Assembly: GCF_001720485.1 (NCBI RefSeq)
Contig: NZ_CP017114.1
Coordinates: 682,001 to 746,000 of the forward strand
Reading direction: 5' to 3'
Source: Cobetia marina
Lineage (GTDB): Bacteria; Pseudomonadota; Gammaproteobacteria; Pseudomonadales; Halomonadaceae
Length of the DNA: 64,000 nt
Shown piece after piece: positions 36,484 through 44,902 of the stretch; positions within the stretch are counted from its first letter, which is position 1; every line of letters begins with the position of its first letter. The notes under the pieces are model-generated. The model was given only the letters and a program-made list of their open reading frames with translations. It was not told where the DNA came from and searched no databases. The translations under genes and the position numbers were made by a program.

Positions 36484-37328
36484 GGGGTGGAGTGCTCCCT
36501 TGGGCTGTCCTGACCGGTATCGGAGGATTCGGTCAGGTGGGTGGATTCGAAGATCTTGTCGGCACTGGCGGCCACGAAACCCTGATACAGCTTGCCGTCG
36601 GCATCCGGATAGCGACGGGCGAACTCGTAGTAGCAGGTCGCGATCTCGTGCTGCTCGCCGCCGGCGAAAGTGAAGGTCTGGCGGTCGGCGAGGGTGGAGG
36701 CCTGCTCCAGCAGGACCTCGGGTGAGCCCTTGATGCGTCCGCCGGCCGGATTGATGCCCAGGCCAAGTGCTTCGACGCGCGTCAGTACCTTGTCGAGCGT
36801 GTCATGACGGGTAAGTGCATTGACGCTGATGGTGAAGTGATTGGCACGCAGGCCGATGATCGACAGCCAGGCCGCGTATTCGCTCTCCTCCATCAGACGC
36901 TGATACTGCTCGAAGGTCGGCGCGTCCCACAGGCGACCTGACCACAGCACGGAGGGCTGGGTGGCGGCATCCGGCGAGATCTGGCTGACCAGACCATCGA
37001 TGATCGACTGGGCGCGCTCGGAAAGCTCATGACATTTCAGCTCGGAGAGGAAGACGCGCGGCATGTCGGGAGACGGCGGCAGATAGCCGAAGGCGCGCAG
37101 TTTCTTCTCAGCGAAGTCATAGGGGGCGAAGCGGGTGTAGCCGAGCGCCAGCAGATGAGGTTCCAGCGCGCTCAGGGTGATCGGCCCGCGGTCGAAGGTC
37201 CGGAAGGCCACGTGGTCGTTGACGATGGTCTCGCCGTCGGCCACGAAGGCATCCTGGATCTGTTGGGCCTGGGGCGTCATGGCGACGTAATCATCCCATA
37301 GGGCGCTGAAGAACTGCTGGATATCCAT
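36480..37328 (-). CDS. DUF1338 protein, HglS-like 2-oxoadipate dioxygenase/decarboxylase relative
   Basis: VOC-fold metalloenzyme family whose characterised member HglS turns 2-oxoadipate into D-2-hydroxyglutarate in lysine breakdown. The 282 residues keep likely metal and substrate residues: His39 and Arg43 in NDHVAFRTF, the His of LRANHFTISVN and Glu in CYYEFARRY. The ATG at 37328 has GAGGGAGC a few bases upstream. It is translationally coupled to astE, suggesting a role in the same amino acid catabolic flow; the actual substrate is not known. The 261 bases upstream of it hold no clear gene. Confidence 0.82.
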   Translation of the reverse strand: MDIQQFFSALWDDYVAMTPQAQQIQDAFVADGETIVNDHVAFRTFDRGPITLSALEPHLLALGYTRFAPYDFAEKKLRAFGYLPPSPDMPRVFLSELKCHELSERAQSIIDGLVSQISPDAATQPSVLWSGRLWDAPTFEQYQRLMEESEYAAWLSIIGLRANHFTISVNALTRHDTLDKVLTRVEALGLGINPAGGRIKGSPEVLLEQASTLADRQTFTFAGGEQHEIATCYYEFARRYPDADGKLYQGFVAASADKIFESTHLTESSDTGQDSPREHSTP

Positions 37329-37589
37329 GGCACGAGCTCCCTCTGAACTGAGTTGCCCAGTGCAGCGAGGTGTCACTGACACTGGGCGACGGCATGTGGC
37401 GATTGGCAGCAGGGCAGCGCACTCGGCGAGACGCTGCCTCGGCAGATTGTCAGCTCACCATTGGCGAGCCGCTGGCGCGTGGCAAGAGGCAAGGTCGGTT
37501 GGATGAAAGCGGCTGTCCGCACCATGTAAACGTCACGTGTCGGTTTAGACCTTGGGTGGAGCCTGCGCCGTGAGCAAGCGCCTGCGTCA

Positions 37590-38144
37590 TCAGCTCTCGC
37601 CGTCAGCGACGGGACATGTCTCACCCTGCTCGACCTTGATCAGTGAATCGGTGGCGAAGCCGAGCTCGGCGGCCTGATCGACCAGCGCCTGATAGGTGCC
37701 GTCATCCAGCTGCGGCTCGCGCGCCAGTATCCACAGGTAGTCGCGATCGGCACCGGCCACCAGCGACCACTGATAGTCATCATCCAGTGCCAGCACGTTG
37801 TAGCCACCATAGAAGGGGCCGAAGAAGCTGACCTTGAGGGCCGCGGTCTCGCTGCCCTGCGTGAAGTAGGCCCGCCCTTCGGCCTGACTCCATTCGCCCT
37901 TGTCGGCATCAAGGCCGCGATTGATGACGCGCACGCCGCCGTCCTCGCGGGGCGAGTAATCGGCGGTGACGCAGCTCAGTCCCTCCTCGAAGCTGTTGGG
38001 CAGGCGGGCGATCTCGTGCCATTGCCCGTAGTAGCGTTCGAGCTGGAAGTCCCCGACGGGCTGGGTGCCGGACGGGACACCGGCACAGCCGCCAAGGAGG
38101 CTGAGGCCAGCGAGCGAGAGGGCGAGATGCGGCAGGCGTGTCAT
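37590..38144 (-). CDS. blc: Outer-membrane lipocalin (Blc-like)
   Basis: Lipoprotein of 184 residues that binds fatty acids or lysophospholipids, typically expressed under envelope stress. The signal peptide ends in the lipobox LSLLGGC (Cys about 20). The lipocalin signature is clear: YYGQWHEIARLPNSFEEGL, then KVSFFGPFYGGYNVLALDDDYQWSLVAG and DYLWILARE. No membrane helices beyond the signal. It stands alone on the minus strand between the DUF1338 gene and the diguanylate cyclase. Confidence 0.9.
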   Translation of the reverse strand: MTRLPHLALSLAGLSLLGGCAGVPSGTQPVGDFQLERYYGQWHEIARLPNSFEEGLSCVTADYSPREDGGVRVINRGLDADKGEWSQAEGRAYFTQGSETAALKVSFFGPFYGGYNVLALDDDYQWSLVAGADRDYLWILAREPQLDDGTYQALVDQAAELGFATDSLIKVEQGETCPVADGES

Positions 38145-38163
38145 TGGCGGGCTCCATGAGACA

Positions 38164-38193
38164 GGACGCCCCGGCGAATCGTCGCGGGGCGTC
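38164..38193. terminator. Hairpin between the diguanylate cyclase and lipocalin genes
   Basis: GACGCCCCG and CGGGGCGTC-type arms with one bulged G form a strong stem upstream of the lipocalin start. It may terminate the cyclase transcript on the minus strand; there is no T-tract. Confidence 0.45.
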
Positions 38194-38285
38194 GTTACGT
38201 GATGAAAGGCTGCACAGGCATCCTTCTCTCATTGGGGCGTCTGCGGTTGTCTCAAGAGGGAGGGGGCATCATTCGTGGTGGAGGC

Positions 38286-39461
38286 TCACAGCACCAGGCG
38301 CAGCGGGTTGGCCGCGACCACTCGCCCGCGGCCACGTTGCTTGGCTTCATACATGGCACCGTCCGCACGCGCTATGATGGTTTCCGGCGTGGCACCGGAG
38401 AAGGGGAACAGACAGACGCCCACGCTGGCGCTGACACCGATGATCAGCGGCTCGCCGTCGACCTCGAGGTGGATGGGCCTGCTGATCGCGTCCACCAGAC
38501 GATTGGCCAGTGTTTCCGGGCCCTGGCGGCTATCGCCTTCACGACTGATCAGCACGAGAAATTCATCGCCTCCCAGGCGGCCGACGATATCGTTGCCACG
38601 CAGGGTGTCTCCGAGTCGTTCGCCGATGATGCTCAGGACCTGGTCGCCGATGTGGTGACCATGGCGGTCATTGATGGGCTTGAAGCCATCCAGGTCGATG
38701 AACAGCGCAGCCTGTATGACGCCGGGTGCCTGGATGTCGAGCACCTGATCGAGATGCTCCATCAGGGCGCGTCGATTGAGCAGTCCGGTGAGCGAGTCGC
38801 GGGTCGCGTGGTCACGCAGATTGTCTCGCTCGTCGGTGACGTGACATTCGCGCAGGAACAGCAGGCGGCTCTGTCGCTCTCGCGAGTAGGCGCTCATGCC
38901 GGCCAGCAGGTTGGCGGACATCATGAAGAAGGCTTCGTTGGCTTCCACCAGCACGCCGGTACCACTGTGCAGGATCGCGCAGCTGGCGGTGCAGCCCATC
39001 CAGATCAGCAATCCGCAGGCCAGTGCATAGATGAACTGCAGCCCCAGCAGGGTGTAGGTCCAGAACACCAGCAATAGCAGACTGACGAAATAGGCCGGGA
39101 ATTCACCCTCATGCATCTCATGGTGATCCACTGCGTGGTCATTGCCGAGATGGAACATGGCCAGCGTGCCCAGCGCCGCGCTCAGGGAGGCCAGGCACAG
39201 CAGGCCATTGACCCGGTGTCTGTATCGCGCATGGCGTGACAGCAGGAACAGGCTCAGGACACTGACGAGAATGCCGGCGCGCAGCAGCAGCAGGCTCTCG
39301 AAATGGTGGGTAAGACTTATCTCGATCAGCGCATAGGACGCGAACATCACACAGCTCAGCGGGATGGTGAACCGGCTGAGCTTGTGTGAGGTCTCGATCT
39401 GTTGTCGACGATAGCGTCGTTCCAGGGTGTCATCCGCAAAGCAGAGCGTCATGGGATTCAT
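38286..39461 (-). CDS. Membrane diguanylate cyclase (GGDEF)
   Basis: Makes cyclic-di-GMP from two GTP. From the ATG at 39461 it has 391 residues: a cytoplasmic start, about six membrane helices (residues 30-195), a short coiled linker and a GGDEF domain. The active site GGDEF is intact (about 297-301) and the inhibitory I-site RGND lies five residues before it, so product inhibition is expected. The start of the catalytic domain shows RDSLTGLLNRRAL. The signal sensed by the membrane part is unknown. It could feed the LapD receptor encoded about 30 kb away. Confidence 0.9.
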   Translation of the reverse strand: MNPMTLCFADDTLERRYRRQQIETSHKLSRFTIPLSCVMFASYALIEISLTHHFESLLLLRAGILVSVLSLFLLSRHARYRHRVNGLLCLASLSAALGTLAMFHLGNDHAVDHHEMHEGEFPAYFVSLLLLVFWTYTLLGLQFIYALACGLLIWMGCTASCAILHSGTGVLVEANEAFFMMSANLLAGMSAYSRERQSRLLFLRECHVTDERDNLRDHATRDSLTGLLNRRALMEHLDQVLDIQAPGVIQAALFIDLDGFKPINDRHGHHIGDQVLSIIGERLGDTLRGNDIVGRLGGDEFLVLISREGDSRQGPETLANRLVDAISRPIHLEVDGEPLIIGVSASVGVCLFPFSGATPETIIARADGAMYEAKQRGRGRVVAANPLRLVL

Positions 39462-39567
39462 GGGCGGTACCTGAGTAGCCAGAGTCTCAGGATGCCATCG
39501 CCTTGCGTGGTCTGCTGCCGGGACTGGGCGAATTGAATCACTGAGCTTCAACGCTCGCGGGCCGTCG

Positions 39568-40893
39568 TCAGTCCAGCTGGCGCGCTGTGACGCGCAATGC
39601 CGATTCCACCATGTCGTAATCGACGTAGCAGCCTTGCAGGTGCCGGCGCCCGGTGGTCGGGTCGAAGGACCGGCGCCCATGCATCACGCGGCGGTTGTCG
39701 AAGGCCACCATCTGACCGGCCTCGAGCTTGAGGTGCAGGCGGAAGTCCGGTTCGCGCAGGATGCTCCAGTAGTGGCGGTAGGCGTCGTACCAGGCCTGCA
39801 TCCGTTCCAGCGGCAGGCGCAGGCTATCGCGGATCCAGTTGTTGAAACGCACCTCGATGACCTTGCCGCTGGCATCCAGATGGATGACCGGTTCGCGCAC
39901 CACGAGGTCGGTCTGCTCATCCGCGAAGCGAAAGTCCACCGGCGTCTCGGCCAGCAGGCGGAAGGCGGCAGGGTCACGCCGGCGCAGTTCCTCGGCGACG
40001 GCCATGCCGTCACCGAAGATCGACTCACCGCCCTCGGCGTCATTGACCAGGCAATAGAGCATCTGGATGTCCGGCGGCTGGCGCCAGTTGGGCAGATCCG
40101 TGTGCAGTTCCAGCGCGATGGGCGTGTAGGCGGCATTGTTGGGCGCCTGCTTGGAGAAGACCTCGAAGCGCCCGCCGAAGTTGGTGGCACGGATGGGGCC
40201 GATGGTGGCCGCGATGGCATCGATCTCACCGCCTTCACAGGTGCCGCCGTCCAGAATCGCGAAGCCGTCGCGGCACAGCGCTTCCAACCAGCCAAGTCGT
40301 GCCTGTCCACCGGCCATGTAGTCGGCAAAGGCGGTAGCGTGAGGCTGATGGCCCTGCTGCCAGGCGCGGCTTGAGGGGACCGGCGTGGCTGGCGGCGCAT
40401 CACTCGGGCGACGTTGCAGCAACCAACCGGCATCGAAACGACTGGTGTGGCCGTCCTGCCAGATGACGACGAGATTGCCTTGCTCGACACGCAACTGATG
40501 CACCGTCAGGGCCGCATCATCCATGAGCATGAAGGTGCGCTCGAAGGTCTGCGGATGACGGCAGGCGTCGCAGGCGCAGTGATCACGCAGCCAGATCAGC
40601 GGAAAGCGTGCCTGATCCCCATCGGCCCAGCTCAGAGTCGCCAGTGCCTCGTCATGGGTCGCCTGAATCAGGGGAGTGCCGCGATGATGGGGCTGATATT
40701 CCTTCATGTCCCACTGATGACGCGTGCCGGCATCCGTCGCTGCCGTGTCGGTAGTGTCGGTAGTGTCGATAGTGTCGATAGTGTCGATAGTGTCGTTCGT
40801 ATCGATAGTGTCGTTCGTCACGCTAGTGTCGCCAATACCATCAGTGTCGCTGGTACCGAAAGTGTCGGAATCAGATGCGGTGAGAGTCTCCAT
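39568..40893 (-). CDS. Gamma-butyrobetaine hydroxylase-like 2-oxoglutarate dioxygenase with repeat-rich N-terminus
   Basis: Fe(II)/2-oxoglutarate oxygenase of the BBOX1/TauD type, probably hydroxylating gamma-butyrobetaine or a similar trimethylammonium acid to carnitine. Core features: an N-terminal zinc-binding motif (CACDACRHPQTFERTF), the iron ligands His264-x-Asp266 in ELHTDLPNW and His405 in RVMHGRRSF, and the 2-oxoglutarate Arg near 416. The ATG at 40893 is preceded by AAGGAAGG. It gives 441 residues, the first 62 being an Asp/Thr/Ile repeat tail encoded by tandem 9-mers, unlike normal BBOX proteins; a start at 40707 would omit it but lacks a ribosome site. A LysR gene is divergent. 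Confidence 0.86.
   Translation of the reverse strand: METLTASDSDTFGTSDTDGIGDTSVTNDTIDTNDTIDTIDTIDTTDTTDTAATDAGTRHQWDMKEYQPHHRGTPLIQATHDEALATLSWADGDQARFPLIWLRDHCACDACRHPQTFERTFMLMDDAALTVHQLRVEQGNLVVIWQDGHTSRFDAGWLLQRRPSDAPPATPVPSSRAWQQGHQPHATAFADYMAGGQARLGWLEALCRDGFAILDGGTCEGGEIDAIAATIGPIRATNFGGRFEVFSKQAPNNAAYTPIALELHTDLPNWRQPPDIQMLYCLVNDAEGGESIFGDGMAVAEELRRRDPAAFRLLAETPVDFRFADEQTDLVVREPVIHLDASGKVIEVRFNNWIRDSLRLPLERMQAWYDAYRHYWSILREPDFRLHLKLEAGQMVAFDNRRVMHGRRSFDPTTGRRHLQGCYVDYDMVESALRVTARQLD
40745..40870. repeat. 9-bp tandem repeat tract inside the oxygenase gene
   Basis: About 14 consecutive 9-mers of the GTGTCG-ATA type, some perfect and others diverged, in frame on the minus strand. They encode an Asp-Thr-Ile/Thr tripeptide series. 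Copy number changes would lengthen or shorten the N-terminal tail without breaking the frame. Confidence 0.9.
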
Positions 40894-41000
40894 GGGCGCC
40901 TTCCTTGTCTCTGTCGGTGTCGGTGAGTCTTGTGCTGAGAGTGAGTCTATTGTCTTGCGTGTCATGAGGGCTGACCAACGCGAAATATGACGCCCATGGC

Positions 41001-41013
41001 TTAGCTGAGCTAA
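41001..41013. promoter_or_regulatory. Palindrome in the divergent LysR/oxygenase promoter region
   Basis: TTAGCTGAGCTAA is a perfect 13-base palindrome around one central base. It lies 40 bases before the LysR start and about 108 before the oxygenase start in the 160-base divergent gap, a likely place for LysR-type regulator binding. Inference only. Confidence 0.45.
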
Positions 41014-41053
41014 TGTGTGGTCATGCTCCTCCATTGTCCGCCACGAGATTGCC

Positions 41054-42061
41054 ATGCACGACTCACCTTCCTCGCCGCCGAGTGTCTTGCCCGTTTCCTT
41101 GTCCAGCCCGTTGCCACCCCTGGCCTGGCTGCAGGCCTTCGAGGCGGCGGCACGCCTGATGAGTTTCACGCGGGCGGCCGATGAGCTGAGCGTCACCCAG
41201 TCCGCCATCAGTCAGCGTATCCGCCAGCTGGAGGGTCGGCTCGGCCAGCCGCTGTTCGTGCGCCATGCTCGCAGTCTGAATCTGACACCGGCCGGGCAGG
41301 CCTGGCTGCCGGCGCTGCAGGATGGCTTCCAGCGTCTGCAGGAGGGCACGCTGGAAGTCTTCGGACCCTCGCGCGCCGCGCCGGTGAGTCTGCGTGCGAC
41401 GCCGATGAGCCAGCAGGCCTGGTTGTTGCCGCGTCTGGCCAGCTTTCATCGAGATCAACCCGAGATCGCCCTGCGGCTGGTGAGTGCCTTCTGGGCGCGT
41501 GATTTCGATGGCGAGGAAGTGGATATCGAACTGCGCTATGGCCAGGGGGACTGGCCGCAGGTCGAGGCGATCAAGGTGGGAGCGGAGCAGGAGCGGATGA
41601 TCGTCGTGGCAAGCTCGGCACTGAGCGCCCGGTTGAGCACGGCGGCGGATCTGACCGGAATGACGCTGCTGCATGCGGCGGGATTCGCGGTGGGCTGGCG
41701 TCGCTGGCTGGTCGCGGCCGGTCAGCTGGGACTGGAGAAGACGACGTCCACCATCAGTTGTGACACCCAGGTCATGACACTGGAAATGGCGCGTCTCGGC
41801 ATGGGCGTGGCGCTGGTGCATGAAGGCCATTTTCAGCAATGGATGGCCTCCGGCAATGGCGGACTGGAGCAGGCCTTCCCGCTGGCGATTCCTGCCGAGC
41901 AGCATTTCTGGCTGGTACGTTCCTCCCAACGTCCCATGCGACCCACGGCCCAGCGTGTCTGGGATTACCTGGTGGAAAAGTCAGCAGTGACCGACTCAGG
42001 TACTGCTCTTGATGCATCGGGGAATCGCAATGGCGGGCCCGCCGCGGCACACCCTGATTGA
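41054..42061 (+). CDS. LysR-family regulator (GcvA-like), divergent from the oxygenase
   Basis: DNA-binding regulator of 335 residues. The winged helix-turn-helix is at about 17-75 (LAWLQAFEAAARLMSFTRAADELSVTQSAISQRI) and the effector domain from 105 shows VSLRATPMSQQAWLLPRLASF and ALVHEGHF, like GcvA-type proteins. The ATG at 41054 is used; the frame opens at 41015. It probably controls the neighbouring carnitine-type oxygenase. The 111 bases after it contain a CTGY-rich low-complexity stretch (42121-42165) and no gene. Confidence 0.88.
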   Translation: MHDSPSSPPSVLPVSLSSPLPPLAWLQAFEAAARLMSFTRAADELSVTQSAISQRIRQLEGRLGQPLFVRHARSLNLTPAGQAWLPALQDGFQRLQEGTLEVFGPSRAAPVSLRATPMSQQAWLLPRLASFHRDQPEIALRLVSAFWARDFDGEEVDIELRYGQGDWPQVEAIKVGAEQERMIVVASSALSARLSTAADLTGMTLLHAAGFAVGWRRWLVAAGQLGLEKTTSTISCDTQVMTLEMARLGMGVALVHEGHFQQWMASGNGGLEQAFPLAIPAEQHFWLVRSSQRPMRPTAQRVWDYLVEKSAVTDSGTALDASGNRNGGPAAAHPD

Positions 42062-42172
42062 TATACCGTTAGCTTGAGCCGGTGGTGGAGGGGGTGAGCG
42101 GTCGCTATTCATTGTCCGGATCTTCTTGTCTGCCCGTCTACCTGCCTATCTGCCTGTCTGGCTGTCAGGCGA

Positions 42173-43000
42173 TCAGTCGTGAGCCGTCGGGCAGCGTGGC
42201 AATGGCGATTGATGGAAGAAGCGTTCCAGCAGGGCATACAGCTCGGGATAGGCGGCTTCGAGGGTGTCCGGTGCGGTAAAGAAATACTCGCAGCACACGG
42301 CGAAGCATTCGGCGGGGTGACTGGCGGCGTAGTCATCGATCGGCGTGGGAATGCCGTGTGCCAGGCGCTCGCTCAGGTCATCCCAGACGGCGGTGAAGGT
42401 GGCGTGCCATTCCTGAGCACTGATGTGGCCAGGCAGAGGCGGAAAGCCATCGGCATCGGTGGCGTTGGCCATGTCGAGCTTGTGGGCGAATTCGTGGATG
42501 ACCACATTGAAGCCGCTCCAGTCACCGCTGGCGGCCAGGTCCTGCTGCGTGACCACCACCGGCCCCTGGTACCAGGTCTCACCGGCACGGGTGTCCTGGA
42601 AGACATGCACCACGCCTGCCTCATCCATCTCTTCCACTTCACGGCGGATGGCCTCGAACGGCAGCATGATCTCATGGACGCGAGCGCCGGCATCCTGCCA
42701 GCGCTCGGCATGCGCCCAACCATTGAGCAACAGCATCGCCTGAGCCGCCAATGCCAGCGCCTCGACCTCCTCGAGAGGCTCGGCGCTGGTCAGCTTCCAG
42801 TCATGCAGTTGCCGGCGGGCGCGGCGCTCGAGACGCGTGAGCGCCTCGGCGTCGAGTCCCTCGAGGATCGGCAGACGCTCGCGGACGGATTGCCACAGGG
42901 TGTCCCCCTCCTGGGGCTGGGAAGAGAAGGGGGCTGAGGCGTCGGCATCATGGCCGTGGCGCTCGGATCGCTGCCACAGTCGTTGCCACCAGGGGGGCAT
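42173..43000 (-). CDS. mtfA: Zinc-dependent peptidase MtfA
   Basis: Cytosolic metallopeptidase that in E. coli also binds the glucose repressor Mlc. The 275 residues carry the HExxH zinc site HEFAH (169-173) and a downstream Glu in AECFAVCCEYFF. The segment PVVVTQQDLAASGDWSGFNVVIHEFAHKLD is characteristic of the family. The gene starts 4 bases after the stop of the upstream GNAT-nitrilase gene, so both are probably one transcript. Its role here, where no Mlc is visible, is unclear. Confidence 0.92.
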   Translation of the reverse strand: MPPWWQRLWQRSERHGHDADASAPFSSQPQEGDTLWQSVRERLPILEGLDAEALTRLERRARRQLHDWKLTSAEPLEEVEALALAAQAMLLLNGWAHAERWQDAGARVHEIMLPFEAIRREVEEMDEAGVVHVFQDTRAGETWYQGPVVVTQQDLAASGDWSGFNVVIHEFAHKLDMANATDADGFPPLPGHISAQEWHATFTAVWDDLSERLAHGIPTPIDDYAASHPAECFAVCCEYFFTAPDTLEAAYPELYALLERFFHQSPLPRCPTAHD

Positions 43001-43004
43001 CGAG

Positions 43005-44564
43005 TCAGTCCTGACGACTGCCGGACTTCCAGGACCAGTCGCGCAGGCGCAGGTCGAAGAGGTCCTTGCGACGGTCCTTGAGGTTGGTCACCGAGCCTTC
43101 GCTGCGCACGACCTTGAGACGTTCCAGATCAAGATCCGAGAACATGATCATCTCGGTGTTCGGGGTCGTCTCGGCCATCACCGCATCATGCGGGAAGGAG
43201 AAGTCAGAGGGCGAGAATACCGCTGACTGGGCGTACTGGATGTCCAGACTCTCGATGGACGGCAGGTTGCCGACACTGCCGCAGACCACCACATAGCACT
43301 CGTTCTCGATGGCGCGCGCCTGGGCGCAGTGGCGGACGCGCAGGTAGCTGTTCTTGGTGTCGGTCCAGAACGGCACCATCAGGATGTCCATGTCCTGGTC
43401 GGCCAGCAGGCGTGACAGCTCCGGGAATTCCACGTCGTAGCAGATCAGCATGCCGATGCGACCGGCATCGGTCTCGAACACGGCCAGCTCGTCGCCGCCC
43501 TTGATGATCCAGTCACGGCGCTCCTGAGGCGTGATGTGCAGCTTGGCCTGACGGTCGATCTCGCCATCGCGGTGACAGAGATAGGTGACGTTGTAGAGCT
43601 CGTTGTCATCACCGACCTCCACCATGGACCCGGCCACGATGTTGATGTTGTAGGCCACCGCCATGCGCGAGATTTCCTGCTTGAAGCGCTCGGTGAAGCC
43701 GGCGAGGAAGCGGATGCAGCGCACCGGGTCACTCTGGTCTTCCAGCAGGCCGATCAGCGGCGTATTGAACAGCTCCGGGAAGACGGCGAAGTCGCTCTGA
43801 TAGTCCGAGAGAGCATCGACGTAATATTCCACCTGCTGCAGCACGGATTCGACACAATCGAACTTGCGCATCTGCCACTGGACGGCGCCGACGCGAATCA
43901 TCGTCTTGCGGCTTTCCAGCACACGCTCGACCGGCTCGAAGAGGATGTTGTTCCACTCGAGCAAGGTGGCATAGCCCTGTGAGCTCTCGTCTTCCGGCAG
44001 ATACTGGCGCATCAGACGCTTGACCAGAAAACCATTGGCCAGCTGGAAGGACAGGATGGGGTCGTAGATCTCGCGTCGCTCGACCTTGTCAATGTAGTCG
44101 GTCGCGGACAGCTCCGCGGCATACTCGTGATACTGGGGAATGCGCCCACCGGCCAGAATCGAGCGCAGATTCATGGAGCGACACAGTTCCTTGCGCGCTT
44201 CATACAGGCGGCGGCCGAGACGATAGCCCCGGTAGTTGGGGTCGATCAGGACATCCAGGCCATAGAGCGCATCTCCCTCGGGGTTGTTGAGGATGACTTC
44301 GCGCTGGCCGATCAGATCATCGTACTTGTGCGGGTTCGAGAAGGCGTCGTAATCCACCAGCGCCGTCAGCGCGACCCCGACCAGCATCTCGCCGTCCTCG
44401 ATCACGATCTGACCATCGGGGAATTCCGCGACCAGGCGGTTGATGGTGTGTTCCGGCCAGGCGCCGCCGATGTCGTCGTAGATGCCGTCCATCAGGCGTT
44501 TCAGCTGGGGGTAGTCGGATGCCTGCAGGTTGCGCAGGTTAAGGTGCAGGTCTTCGACGGACAT
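43005..44564 (-). CDS. GNAT acetyltransferase - carbon-nitrogen hydrolase fusion
   Basis: Two-domain enzyme of 519 residues. The first 210 residues are a GNAT domain (DVLIDPNYRGYRLGRRLYEARKEL is the acetyl-CoA loop). The rest, from about 220, is a nitrilase/amidohydrolase domain with the Glu-Lys-Cys triad in FPELFNTP, AKLHITPQE and ICYDVEFPE. This joined form occurs in many bacteria as a single protein; substrate unknown. AAGGAGT lies 5 bases before the ATG at 44564, which fixes the start although the frame opens further up. It leads a two-gene operon with mtfA. Confidence 0.92.
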   Translation of the reverse strand: MSVEDLHLNLRNLQASDYPQLKRLMDGIYDDIGGAWPEHTINRLVAEFPDGQIVIEDGEMLVGVALTALVDYDAFSNPHKYDDLIGQREVILNNPEGDALYGLDVLIDPNYRGYRLGRRLYEARKELCRSMNLRSILAGGRIPQYHEYAAELSATDYIDKVERREIYDPILSFQLANGFLVKRLMRQYLPEDESSQGYATLLEWNNILFEPVERVLESRKTMIRVGAVQWQMRKFDCVESVLQQVEYYVDALSDYQSDFAVFPELFNTPLIGLLEDQSDPVRCIRFLAGFTERFKQEISRMAVAYNINIVAGSMVEVGDDNELYNVTYLCHRDGEIDRQAKLHITPQERRDWIIKGGDELAVFETDAGRIGMLICYDVEFPELSRLLADQDMDILMVPFWTDTKNSYLRVRHCAQARAIENECYVVVCGSVGNLPSIESLDIQYAQSAVFSPSDFSFPHDAVMAETTPNTEMIMFSDLDLERLKVVRSEGSVTNLKDRRKDLFDLRLRDWSWKSGSRQD

Positions 44565-44902
44565 CGAGACTCCTTGGGAAATGAGTGATGAGAGCAGGGC
44601 GAGACGCGGCGGGTGCGACAGCTTGGATCCATTATTCGCGCTGTCGAGGCCGAGTGTCATCAATATCCTTTGGTCAATGACCGGCGCGTGTCGCGAATCC
44701 CTCCTCAATGGGTCCAACCTCGCGCCACTGCAAGGGTGAGCGGGTGGAAGCACGGCGAGCGGCGTATCGGCGGGATATTGAACGAATGCTCATTTTGCTT
44801 GCATTTGCGCGGCACAACGTCCAAAACATTGCCATGGGCAAGACGCCCACGGCGACGTCATGCCGAACATCTTGAGCTTGAATGACACCGGAGGATACCT
44901 GC
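44565..44902. other. Divergent intergenic region between the nitrilase fusion and GST genes
   Basis: The 338 bases contain no credible gene. TTGAAC near 44777 could be a -35 box for the GST gene, but the matching -10 is poor. A GGAGG at about 44891 belongs to the GST start. Confidence 0.35.
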
